Source of the DNA: a virus
Reading direction: 5' to 3' (one strand)
DNA: 21,401 nucleotides
IMG/VR virus record: IMGVR_UViG_3300025300_001362
Location: 1-21,401 of that record
Positions 6,230-13,584 of the stretch are shown piece after piece. The notes below the pieces were generated by a model. The model saw only the letters and a list, made by a program, of their open reading frames with translations, had not been told where the DNA came from and did not search any database. Positions within the stretch are counted from its first letter, which is position 1; every line of letters starts with the position of its first letter. A program made the position numbers and the translations under genes.

Positions 6230-7487
6230 AACCATCTCCTTGTGACGAGACACATTCCTGTACGTTTACCTCACAGACGTTCGCAACCGATTGACCCAAG
6301 ACGCTGCCGACCCGCTTTGCGTCAGCAGCAGTCATACTCGCTATGATATTCCCACAAGCTCGGTGCAACAAGACTCCCCGCTGATAGGCTTGACCTAATA
6401 CTGCATCGAGTTCTCCGTCAGTCAGTCCAGCCAATCGAAAATGCACCGGATACCCTTCCATCACACTGGGCGTTCCACTGGCCTCAGCATGAAAGGCCTC
6501 GCGTAGAATGTAACCCCGCTCCCACATCCGTTCACTGATAGACTCCGTGCGATACCGCGTGATAACTTCCCTGGCGGCTGATAGTCCTAGAAGTGACCCC
6601 CCAAAGGTGCTGCTGATGAGGTGTGCTTCTTTCATCACATCTTTAGAGCCACAAATGGCTGCAATAGGCACACCGTTTCCGAGTCCCTTTCCAAAGGTGG
6701 CGATATCGGGCAACGTATCCCGTGCCGAAAACAGACTTTGCGAACCGGCCAATGCATGGCGAAATCCAAAGATCATTTCGTCAAAGATAAGCAAGGCCCC
6801 GTGTGCATGTGTGAGGGCTTTAACTTGACGCACAAAATATCGCTCGTCATCTTGTGGGACGCGTTCCAATCCAATCGGCAACACGGGAAACCGATAAGGC
6901 TCAATTAATACTGCCGCTGTTTGTTTTGTGATTTTGCTTCGCAGATCATCTATGTCGCCATGTTTGAATGTCTGAAGACTGGCAGCCATGCTTCCATAAC
7001 AGTCGGCAAAATCTTGAGGATTCTCCGTGCCGTCCATAAGGATGGGTTGGCGATACTGTGACTGGAACCATTCGTGCCAGCCATGATATGCGGTGTCTGC
7101 GACGAGAAGATTGCTTCGTTTGGTCACACTACGGGCAATCTGGACCGCTCCTTGCACCGCCTCACTCCCGGTCATCACGAAACGTGTCATTTCTGCACAG
7201 GGAATCACTTCTGATAACAGCGTCGCGACCTCATTTTCAAGACGATGCGGCAACGACAGAATTGACCCGAGCGCGAGTGCGTGACCAACGGCCTTGGTGA
7301 CTCCGATGTCTCCATAGCCAAGTGAAATCGCACCAAGCCCCGCCACTAAGTCAATGACCTCAGAATAATCAGAACACACGACACGACACCCTGCTCCCGA
7401 TTCTGCATAGCGGGGATAAACATGTGTTGGCCCAACCGCTCCGAAGGCTTTTGATCGTGTTTGAGTATCGAGTGGTGTGTGTAGCAT
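6219..7487 (-). CDS. Class III PLP-dependent aminotransferase (GSA-aminomutase-like)
   Basis: A 422-residue fold-type I PLP enzyme. TGSEA at 106-110 binds the cofactor phosphate, YHGWHEW at 134-140 stacks on the ring, D236 in IFDEMIFGFR holds the pyridine nitrogen, and K267 in TFGKGLGNG is the Schiff-base lysine. Together they mark the glutamate-1-semialdehyde aminomutase branch. In surface-sugar clusters such enzymes are annotated beside SpsF and NeuB homologues and are thought to aminate a sugar or its precursor. Haem synthesis is unlikely here because of the neighbours. It would have to stand in for the DegT-type PseC or LegC, which is absent. It starts five bases after the cytidylyltransferase stop and overlaps the PD-(D/E)XK gene. 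Confidence 0.88.
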   Translation of the reverse strand: MLHTPLDTQTRSKAFGAVGPTHVYPRYAESGAGCRVVCSDYSEVIDLVAGLGAISLGYGDIGVTKAVGHALALGSILSLPHRLENEVATLLSEVIPCAEMTRFVMTGSEAVQGAVQIARSVTKRSNLLVADTAYHGWHEWFQSQYRQPILMDGTENPQDFADCYGSMAASLQTFKHGDIDDLRSKITKQTAAVLIEPYRFPVLPIGLERVPQDDERYFVRQVKALTHAHGALLIFDEMIFGFRHALAGSQSLFSARDTLPDIATFGKGLGNGVPIAAICGSKDVMKEAHLISSTFGGSLLGLSAAREVITRYRTESISERMWERGYILREAFHAEASGTPSVMEGYPVHFRLAGLTDGELDAVLGQAYQRGVLLHRACGNIIASMTAADAKRVGSVLGQSVANVCEVNVQECVSSQGDGYGG

Positions 7488-7491
7488 CGTG

Positions 7492-8184
7492 TTATATCTC
7501 TTTCAGTATTCCGCACAGTCGCGCTGCCTCTAGAACATTCTGTGCTGAGTAATCATCAGGCACCAGATATCCCCATACCCGCCGCACACGGTCGAGGTCT
7601 TCCTGTCGATCTACGCTGAGTTTGAGATAGCCATAGTCGTGTTCGGACAAGACATCATGAGTCTCGCAGTTGGATCGAATCCACGGCGTAACGTGTTCAC
7701 GGTCATGGCGAGTATTCACACGTTGAGCCGCCTGATGTAAGACTTCCGCTGCCATCACTTCGGTATCGAACCCATCGGGCCATCGTGCCTGGCGACCGAC
7801 ATTCGACACGTAGTCATAGGTCGACTTCAGGTATTCGCCTAAGACGTATGACGACACATCTGAGGCCAGCAACGGACAATCGCCTGTGATACGCATCACC
7901 ACATCGGCTTTCATAAATCGTGCGGCCTGATCCATCCGTCCTAAGACATCCCACTCCTCCCCACGATAGACACAGATACCACTCGATGGACGTTCAAAAA
8001 CCGAAGCCAGTTGGTCATCGTGTTCGTTGACACTGGTAACAAGACAGATTCCGGTAAGTTTTTCCACATGAGAAACACGGGTGACCACATGCTGAATCAT
8101 GGACTGTCCGGCAATTTGAGATAGGGACTTCCCCGGCAATCGCTTAGATCCCATACGAGCCTGAATCAACGCGACAACTCTCAA
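7492..8184 (-). CDS. SpsF/KdsB-type CMP-sugar cytidylyltransferase
   Basis: A 230-residue nucleotidyltransferase. The N-terminal nucleotide-binding motif IQARMGSKRLPGKSL is at about 7-21. YRGEEWDVLGRM, MRITGDCPLL, WPDGFDTEV and REHVTPWI follow in the order seen in SpsF proteins, and LKLSVDRQEDL closes the fold. It should activate a sugar acid as its CMP form, the last step before transfer. The only plausible start is TTG at 8184, overlapping the upstream stop as TTGA; there is no good Shine-Dalgarno, so reinitiation after the FemAB-like gene is likely. The exact sugar cannot be read from the sequence; NeuB upstream suggests a nonulosonic acid. Confidence 0.88.
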   Translation of the reverse strand: MRVVALIQARMGSKRLPGKSLSQIAGQSMIQHVVTRVSHVEKLTGICLVTSVNEHDDQLASVFERPSSGICVYRGEEWDVLGRMDQAARFMKADVVMRITGDCPLLASDVSSYVLGEYLKSTYDYVSNVGRQARWPDGFDTEVMAAEVLHQAAQRVNTRHDREHVTPWIRSNCETHDVLSEHDYGYLKLSVDRQEDLDRVRRVWGYLVPDDYSAQNVLEAARLCGILKEI

Positions 8185-9236
8185 TGCACTACTCGGTCCA
8201 CAGGACGTACGTCACATGTATAAATCGGCTGCACGAAATCCTCACCGCCGAAGCCGCGCCGGAAGAATTCGATATTAGATTCCTTCTTAGTTACGCCGAC
8301 ACCTTGATGACCCATCTCGTAATACGTCACACCGAGTCCCTTTAAGTGCTTTATGACGGCCCACTGAATCGCATGGGAGACGTTTGGTGTCAGACTGGCG
8401 GCACTGGCATAGTAGGCGTATCTTTTGTCTCGAATAACATACGCAAATCCCACCGGCTGTGTAGTGTCTGGGTCACGAGCAATGAACCAGGATGCCTGAT
8501 TCTGTTGCGCCCAAGCATCCTGGTAGATCCAAGAGTCTGTTGGTCGTGTCTTTCCACCGGCAGCCCGTTGATGCAAATCCTGACAGATTTTTCGTGCTTC
8601 AGAATGTGTCTCTGTTCCGATGTTTAACTTTGAATCACGGATAAGATGCCGATACGATTTCCTCATGTCATGCCATAACTGATCTTGTTCTTTTTGCAGA
8701 TTAATGATTCGCGTTTTATGTCCGACATCTACCCACTGGCCCATCAACGGACTGGCGCATGTGTGGGCGTATCCCCACGCACAGATAAGTGCCTTCCGAT
8801 CTTGACCGGCCATGACCATTTCTTGGTCTGTGAATTCCGACTTGAAGTGAGGATGCCAGATGGCACTCTTTAATCTGAGACTGCCCGACTTTTCACACCG
8901 AGCGATTAGTCCTGCTCTGCATTGCTCGTAGTCAAAATCGTAATGCGAATCATCACCATCAGGCGGTAAGATGGCGGGGGGTGGTGCTGGCAAATCACCA
9001 AGCCCGTATTCCAAATCATCAGGATTGTATGTCAATAACTGGGCCGCGTGGACCCGATATTCCTTGTCGACTAATGCCCACGAATGGTCTTCAAGTTTAG
9101 GATTTCGTGCCAGTTCATAATCACGCCATTGCGGACGTGACCAAAACCACAACGATTGCGTGGCATCCACAATGTGATTCACTTGGTCTGCTAGATGGTC
9201 TGTATCGAGCGGGACAAGCGATAGTCTAACGTCCAT
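8181..9236 (-). CDS. FemAB/GNAT-superfamily acyl- or aminoacyl-transferase-like protein
   Basis: A 351-residue protein whose C-terminal half resembles the FemAB-like GNAT fold (acetyltransferase_6 type). MRKSYRHLIRDSKL at about 190-203 is the usual lysine/arginine-rich helix. PVGFAYVIRDKRYAYYASAAS at about 260-280 gives the paired strands, and YYEMGHQG the late motif. The N-terminal half is rich in Trp and acidic residues and I cannot assign it. Similar proteins occur in nonulosonic-acid and capsule clusters, where they may attach an acyl or amino-acid group to a sugar amine. The ATG at 9236 has GGAG six bases upstream even though it lies 46 bases inside the preceding gene. The substrate is unknown. 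Confidence 0.65.
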   Translation of the reverse strand: MDVRLSLVPLDTDHLADQVNHIVDATQSLWFWSRPQWRDYELARNPKLEDHSWALVDKEYRVHAAQLLTYNPDDLEYGLGDLPAPPPAILPPDGDDSHYDFDYEQCRAGLIARCEKSGSLRLKSAIWHPHFKSEFTDQEMVMAGQDRKALICAWGYAHTCASPLMGQWVDVGHKTRIINLQKEQDQLWHDMRKSYRHLIRDSKLNIGTETHSEARKICQDLHQRAAGGKTRPTDSWIYQDAWAQQNQASWFIARDPDTTQPVGFAYVIRDKRYAYYASAASLTPNVSHAIQWAVIKHLKGLGVTYYEMGHQGVGVTKKESNIEFFRRGFGGEDFVQPIYTCDVRPVDRVVH

Positions 9237-9748
9237 AAATCTCCGCGGTTATGACTGACCCAAAATCCAGCACCACAAAAGGCCGACAACGATGCTGCGT
9301 TGGCGTGTTTTATCTGTGCCTCCAATGATCGTAAGTTCAGGTGTTCGGCATACGAACATAGAGATTTGAGTATTGGAGTAGCATATCCTCGCCCACGATA
9401 TGAGGGGCCAACCGTAATGGACACGCGACCGTGTCGTTCAGTGTCTCTATTGACAGAATGAGATGTCTTGTGAATATCAGCACCATGATCAATGCGACAG
9501 GTTCCAATCGCAAAATACAGACCGTTGTTCGTTTGTGTTTCAGCCATCAACAAACAACGTGTCTCAGATTTCATTGACTGCCAACACCACTGAACATGGT
9601 CGTCGTAATCAATTTCGTCTTGGTTCAAAGACCATTTACGAGTATCCCCGTCATTGGCCCACTGATACAAAAGATTGATGTCGGTCTCCGTCGCCAGGCG
9701 AAGGTGTATAGACACGTCATGCCGCCAATCGCATTCACCGCCATTCAC
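9191..9748 (-). CDS. GNAT N-acetyltransferase, PseH-like
   Basis: A 185-residue acetyltransferase. The N terminus RLATETDINLLYQWANDGDTR (residues 17-37) and the HVQWCWQSM segment at 51-59 resemble PseH, the enzyme that acetylates the 4-amino group of a UDP-sugar in pseudaminic acid synthesis. The acetyl-CoA loop is VGPSYRGRGYATPIL at 113-127. The length is close to PseH. The start is GTG at 9748, overlapping the neuB stop as GTGA; a second GTG at 9715 would remove 11 residues. It overlaps the FemAB-like gene by 46 bases. GNAT membership is certain; the PseH-like role is inferred from similarity and neighbours. Confidence 0.8.
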   Translation of the reverse strand: MNGGECDWRHDVSIHLRLATETDINLLYQWANDGDTRKWSLNQDEIDYDDHVQWCWQSMKSETRCLLMAETQTNNGLYFAIGTCRIDHGADIHKTSHSVNRDTERHGRVSITVGPSYRGRGYATPILKSLCSYAEHLNLRSLEAQIKHANAASLSAFCGAGFWVSHNRGDLWTLDYRLSRSIQTI

Positions 9749-10632
9749 TTTGTTTGAACGACCCTAAAACCACTAAGCGATTGTTCAGATTGCGTTACCG
9801 CTTTCTTTCCAGAGCCGAGCATTGATATGGCCTCTTTCGCATTTAACACATACGACTGAAATTGATCCGATGTCATGGCATGTGGATAGTCTGGATTATC
9901 TACATCTGTTGTCCTTAAACGCAAATGCGCCTCTAAAATTGTGGCTCCAGCCATCACGGCCAATGCTCCACTCGACACATAATTCGGATTCGTATGGTCA
10001 GAAAAACCATCAAACGAAATGCTCTTTCTTTTTGAATCAGCTAAAGAAATCCCATCAGTCTTATTTGCGTCGAGTTGCGTGTGGACTGTCGGGCTGATAC
10101 GAGTTCGCAGCACTGATAAATTGCAATCGGCCAATGGTGTCGGATACGCACTCACGCAATGGAGCAACTTCACATCATCAGCAGAATATCTGAGAAGAAA
10201 TTCCAAGTCTTTTTCTTCAGTGATGCCCGTGCTGAGATAAACAGGTTTCTTGTGACTCAGCATCGCATCCAGTAACTCAATATCCCCACATTCAAAAGAT
10301 GAAATCTTAAATGCGTCAACATGCGGAGCAATAACTTCGACATCTTCAGGTAGATACACACTACACAGATATCTGATGTTGTGTTGCGTTGAGATTGTTC
10401 GTAACTGTTCGTGCCAATCTTTGCTCCATTGCAGATATTTCCTGTAATGAGATAGATACGGGGTCTTGCTGGCATGTCTGCGTCGAGCCATCTTCGTCGC
10501 ACTCGATGTCCACTGAAACTTAACAGCATCCGCTCCAACATTGGAGGCCGTGATAGCCAGTGCGTTCATTTTGTGAAGTTGACCATCTCCACATGAAGCG
10601 GCTTCTGCGATAATTGTGAGCTTATTTTGCAT
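9745..10632 (-). CDS. NeuB-family nonulosonic acid synthase lacking the SAF domain
   Basis: A 295-residue TIM-barrel synthase condensing phosphoenolpyruvate with a six-carbon amino sugar. Family motifs appear in order: IIAEAASCGDGQ at about 7-18, GADAVKFQW at 33-41, a KISSFECGDIELLDAM segment, KPVYLSTG, LLHCVSAYPTP, GFSDHT, and ILEAHLRL with NPDYPHAM. Typical NeuB/PseI proteins are about 340-350 residues and end in an antifreeze-like SAF domain that caps the partner active site. This one stops after the barrel, so the SAF domain is missing. EAH replaces the common EKH. The start is ATG 10632 with AAGGAT upstream. The specific product (sialic, pseudaminic, legionaminic or another) cannot be read. 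Confidence 0.88.
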   Translation of the reverse strand: MQNKLTIIAEAASCGDGQLHKMNALAITASNVGADAVKFQWTSSATKMARRRHASKTPYLSHYRKYLQWSKDWHEQLRTISTQHNIRYLCSVYLPEDVEVIAPHVDAFKISSFECGDIELLDAMLSHKKPVYLSTGITEEKDLEFLLRYSADDVKLLHCVSAYPTPLADCNLSVLRTRISPTVHTQLDANKTDGISLADSKRKSISFDGFSDHTNPNYVSSGALAVMAGATILEAHLRLRTTDVDNPDYPHAMTSDQFQSYVLNAKEAISMLGSGKKAVTQSEQSLSGFRVVQTK

Positions 10633-11488
10633 CGTTGATTATCCTTATGACTTCTCGACCGTCTGTTAGTTGTGCAGCCCCTGATTGACCATTCAGTCCC
10701 CACGTCAAACCAATGAAGTCCCGAAGTTCAGTTATATACATGTCGTGAATGTGCTTGGGTTTTGACTTCCAGTTTCTGGATGTGACGTGATCGTCATCCC
10801 AGAATATCTTGATATCGCGCAGTTCATCGTCCGGATGAGACACATATTTGAGATCAAGATTGACGTGAAATTCTGCATTCTGAACTGGAGCCGCCGCTGG
10901 TGATAGTTCTGGAGTTGATGTCAAACACAACCATGCCTCCGACGCATTGACGACTGCCTTTTGCACTTTGTCTGAACCGAATAAATATCTCGCTAGATCG
11001 ATTTCGTGAGACATTTCGTAGACTGCATCACCGTAAGTCGAGGGATTGCCCGGCCACATACTCACGCACGAATGACATCGGATAGATGCCCTGACAATCT
11101 GCCTGTATTCGTTTGACCTATTCATAATACCAGACACTAATTCACGAATGCCTTCATGGAATCGCCAACAATAACCCATCACGACTGGACGGTCACCTGC
11201 CAACTCAAGCAATTCGTCGGCCTCTTCTAAGGTATGACATAAAGGCTTCTCGATGAACACCGCTGCCTCAGTTTCAGTAAGCACCCTCTTCGCCATATCA
11301 AAATGCGTCTGATACGGCGTGCAAATCATCACGCTAGCGGGGGAAAGTTTTAATGCGTCGTCTAGTTCTAAATTCGATTCGACAATGGGATCAACGATGC
11401 CAATTTTCTCCTTGGCGATGCCAATATAGAGGGTGTTCTTATAGTGGCGTTTGCCAATGGAACCATGCCCGATGATTAGAAGATCCAT
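10622..11488 (-). CDS. Gfo/Idh/MocA-family oxidoreductase
   Basis: A 288-residue NAD(P)-dependent oxidoreductase. The N-terminal Rossmann motif is LLIIGHGSIGKRH at 3-15. A CTPYQTHFDMA segment and the EKPLCHTLEEA motif, with the catalytic-site lysine of the EKP signature, follow as in the family. The C-terminal half is the alpha/beta substrate domain and is somewhat short. These enzymes oxidise or reduce sugars, often nucleotide-linked; homologues occur in legionaminic and related sugar clusters. It shares one base with the dehydratase stop (TGATG) and overlaps neuB by 11 bases. The substrate is probably the keto-sugar from the dehydratase or a derivative, by inference. Confidence 0.85.
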   Translation of the reverse strand: MDLLIIGHGSIGKRHYKNTLYIGIAKEKIGIVDPIVESNLELDDALKLSPASVMICTPYQTHFDMAKRVLTETEAAVFIEKPLCHTLEEADELLELAGDRPVVMGYCWRFHEGIRELVSGIMNRSNEYRQIVRASIRCHSCVSMWPGNPSTYGDAVYEMSHEIDLARYLFGSDKVQKAVVNASEAWLCLTSTPELSPAAAPVQNAEFHVNLDLKYVSHPDDELRDIKIFWDDDHVTSRNWKSKPKHIHDMYITELRDFIGLTWGLNGQSGAAQLTDGREVIRIINDAK

Positions 11489-12489
11489 CAGTATCCGTCG
11501 CTCTCTGCCTGGATCACTAATTCTCTGAGTTCATCGCAAGTCAGTTGGTGGAATGCATCGTTGCTGCAATATGTAAATGCGTCAGGTGCAGCATCGCCCA
11601 TCATCCACTTAGATCGTGTCCACGTTGGTTGTGGGGGTGCCACCATCAAGACATCGTGATTGCGATGGATAAGTGTTCTCGAAATTTCTTCTGTGGATAC
11701 AAGTTTTTCGTGGAGTTTTTCCCCACCCGCTCTGATACCAGAAATAATCGGTTTCGGCGCAGTATTTTTCTCTCCCAACAACCCATGCACCGCACCGAGT
11801 AATGATTTCACTGGTGCTGCACCGATCCTGGGGATGAAAATCTCACCACCTTGCATGTTATCTATTGCCGTCCAGACCAACATGACAGCATCGCGTAATC
11901 GCATCCAGAATCGAGTCATTCGCTCATCAGTCAATGTCACTTGCTGTCCTGACTGAAGGGCTTCTTTCCATAATTGAATAACTGAACCACGCGATCCGAG
12001 AACATTGCCATAACGAACCACACAGGACTTGAAATCTTGATCGTATGCATTAGCACCAACAACAAATCCTTCGGCACTGGCCTTTGTTTTGCCGTACTGG
12101 TTCATTGGTTCAACTGCCTTATCTGAACTAATAAATACAAGTCTTTTTACACCAGAAGCGAGACATGCATTCACGACATTGACTGTGCCGACCGTGTTGG
12201 TCTTTATAAGTTCGCCCCCATCAGTATGGGCATTGACTCGCTTTAATGCTGCCGCATGAATGACCACATCGGAACCACGAAATGCTTGACACAAACGATC
12301 TACATCCCGAACATCTCCAAGATAGGCTCTGAATTCTGGATAGTTGGCAAATTCAAGGCCAATCTCGTCGGCCTTAACTTCATCGCGAGATAACGAAATC
12401 AATCGTGTCACATCGTCGCGTTCTTGTTGACAGTACCGGGTGAAAGCTCGACCAAAAGAACCAGTCCCGCCTGTGACCACAACCTTCAA
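11488..12489 (-). CDS. PseB/CapD-type UDP-N-acetylhexosamine 4,6-dehydratase
   Basis: A 333-residue short-chain dehydrogenase of the extended type, the usual PseB length. The NAD-binding motif TGGTGSFG is at 6-13, SLSRDE at 32-37, HAAALKRV at 78-85, catalytic SSDK at 121-124 and the YGKTK tyrosine and lysine at 132-136. MTRFWM is the late motif of this subfamily. It should start the island by converting UDP-GlcNAc to a 4-keto-6-deoxy sugar. The start is TTG at 12489 inside a TTGA overlap with the preceding stop, with AGGTGAAG just upstream; the next ATG would cut into conserved regions. Confidence 0.9.
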   Translation of the reverse strand: MKVVVTGGTGSFGRAFTRYCQQERDDVTRLISLSRDEVKADEIGLEFANYPEFRAYLGDVRDVDRLCQAFRGSDVVIHAAALKRVNAHTDGGELIKTNTVGTVNVVNACLASGVKRLVFISSDKAVEPMNQYGKTKASAEGFVVGANAYDQDFKSCVVRYGNVLGSRGSVIQLWKEALQSGQQVTLTDERMTRFWMRLRDAVMLVWTAIDNMQGGEIFIPRIGAAPVKSLLGAVHGLLGEKNTAPKPIISGIRAGGEKLHEKLVSTEEISRTLIHRNHDVLMVAPPQPTWTRSKWMMGDAAPDAFTYCSNDAFHQLTCDELRELVIQAESDGY

Positions 12490-12683
12490 GTTACTTCACC
12501 TCGCAGTTGAAGTTGGCGATGCATTAAATGTCTGACGTAAGATTTCTTTAATTCTTCAATGTTGTCCTTTTTCTTCTTTACTGGTGCTGTAATTTTATGA
12601 CCACGTAACTTTGCAATCTCGGGATCATCTTTAATCGCTAACAATTTCACGTAGGCATTAAGACGATCAATATCTATGAACAT
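12486..12683 (-). CDS. Small protein of unknown function
   Basis: A 65-residue protein from ATG 12683, which follows the upstream stop by four bases. An ATG at 12752 would give 88 residues but overlap the upstream gene by 65 bases with no ribosome site. It has a lysine-rich middle (APVKKKKDNIEELKKSYVRH) and is predicted mostly helical; no motif is recognised. It overlaps the dehydratase start by four bases (TTGA), so its translation may drive that of the sugar island. The DNA is unusually AT-rich here: 17 of 60 bases are G or C in 12541-12600. Confidence 0.6.
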   Translation of the reverse strand: MFIDIDRLNAYVKLLAIKDDPEIAKLRGHKITAPVKKKKDNIEELKKSYVRHLMHRQLQLRGEVT

Positions 12684-12687
12684 GTAT

Positions 12688-13215
12688 CTATGCTTCAAAT
12701 GTGCGCCCACACGATGGACAGACAACTGATAATCCAGTTGAGTTTGAGTCATTCGTCACAACCGCTTCTGGCTTCGGAGACAACCCTCGTAAATCATCAC
12801 GACTTAAACCTTCAGCAACGGCCCGTTCAAGTAAAACATTTCTTAGATCTATGTCTTTTATCTTGGCTGCCTCTTGATGATGCGACCAAGATAATTTAGT
12901 TGCAAATGGTCTGTCGTTCTGTGGATAGGCCTTACTCACACGTACAGCCTGAGATAATGACCAATAGGATTTCTGAGTCAATTCAATTGCCTGTGAATAA
13001 CTTTCTCCATAATCTCCGCGTGTTTCTCCATACAGCAATAAATCACCAATCGCCCACATGGACACATTCGCCAATTGATAGCACTTTTGTAGCGAGCTAC
13101 AAAACTGTTCGATGGTTGGTTGACCTTCAATGACGGCACCAGAAGGCGTCAAACTGATCCCCCCGTCAAGTGCGATTGTTCCCACATCAGTTTGTTCTAC
13201 GAGTGATTGGCTCAT
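12688..13215 (-). CDS. Conserved phage/plasmid-type protein, putative DNA-binding
   Basis: A 175-residue protein with a strong AAGGAG site. The middle (MWAIGDLLLYGE at about 53-64, then YGESYSQAIELTQKSYWSLSQAVRVSKAYP) and the segment LSWSHHQEAAKIKD followed by LLERAVAEGLSRDDLRGL resemble a family of phage and plasmid proteins with a bundle of helices, some annotated as replication- or partition-related. The C terminus is VVCPSCGRTFEA, half of a zinc ribbon with only two cysteines. I do not know its function. It sits eight bases after the VRR-NUC gene and four bases before the small gene that leads into the sugar island. Confidence 0.7.
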   Translation of the reverse strand: MSQSLVEQTDVGTIALDGGISLTPSGAVIEGQPTIEQFCSSLQKCYQLANVSMWAIGDLLLYGETRGDYGESYSQAIELTQKSYWSLSQAVRVSKAYPQNDRPFATKLSWSHHQEAAKIKDIDLRNVLLERAVAEGLSRDDLRGLSPKPEAVVTNDSNSTGLSVVCPSCGRTFEA

Positions 13216-13224
13216 CTTTTCTCC

Positions 13225-13521
13225 TTAAATTTTACCGACTTCGTGAAGTGCATCCAGGACCTTTCTTGTGTCCTTGACATTTCTCACGATCGCCACTGGG
13301 CGACCCGTCCATGCTTGGTGCCACCTCTCTTGCAGTGCGTTCAGCTTTCCTTTTGGTGATTTGATTTCTACTAGTGTTGTCACCCCGCAATAACCGACAA
13401 CGATGTCTGGCACACCATCACCCAATGATGCGATAGAAAAAACGGTGACGCCTTCTTGTTTCCTGAATTCTTTAACGATGTCTGAGTGGTTTAGATCAAC
13501 CTTCGCGCGAAACACAATCAC
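13225..13521 (-). CDS. VRR-NUC domain nuclease
   Basis: A 98-residue single-domain protein of the PD-(D/E)XK class. The active-site pattern GDGVPDIVVGY has D39, then VEIKSPKGKL gives E52-I-K54, and Q64 follows in LNALQERWH; this is the VRR-NUC arrangement. Stand-alone VRR-NUC proteins are frequent in phage replication regions and are thought to resolve or nick branched DNA. The start is GTG at 13521; a stop lies three codons upstream, and GTG 13515 is the only other early choice. The 63-base gap before it holds no gene I trust. Confidence 0.85.
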   Translation of the reverse strand: MIVFRAKVDLNHSDIVKEFRKQEGVTVFSIASLGDGVPDIVVGYCGVTTLVEIKSPKGKLNALQERWHQAWTGRPVAIVRNVKDTRKVLDALHEVGKI

Positions 13522-13584
13522 ACCAGTCTACGTTGAACATTGACTTTGCCATTTGCCCCAAGTTGTTCATCCACAGGCACAATA

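Noticed and set aside
6219-7487. HemL for haem synthesis
   Set aside because: The fold and motifs match, but the neighbours are all sugar genes and no other tetrapyrrole gene is present.
13522-13584. Small open frame of about 24 codons between the methyltransferase and VRR-NUC genes
   Set aside because: It has no ribosome site and no composition or similarity to support it, and it runs into the VRR-NUC gene in another frame.
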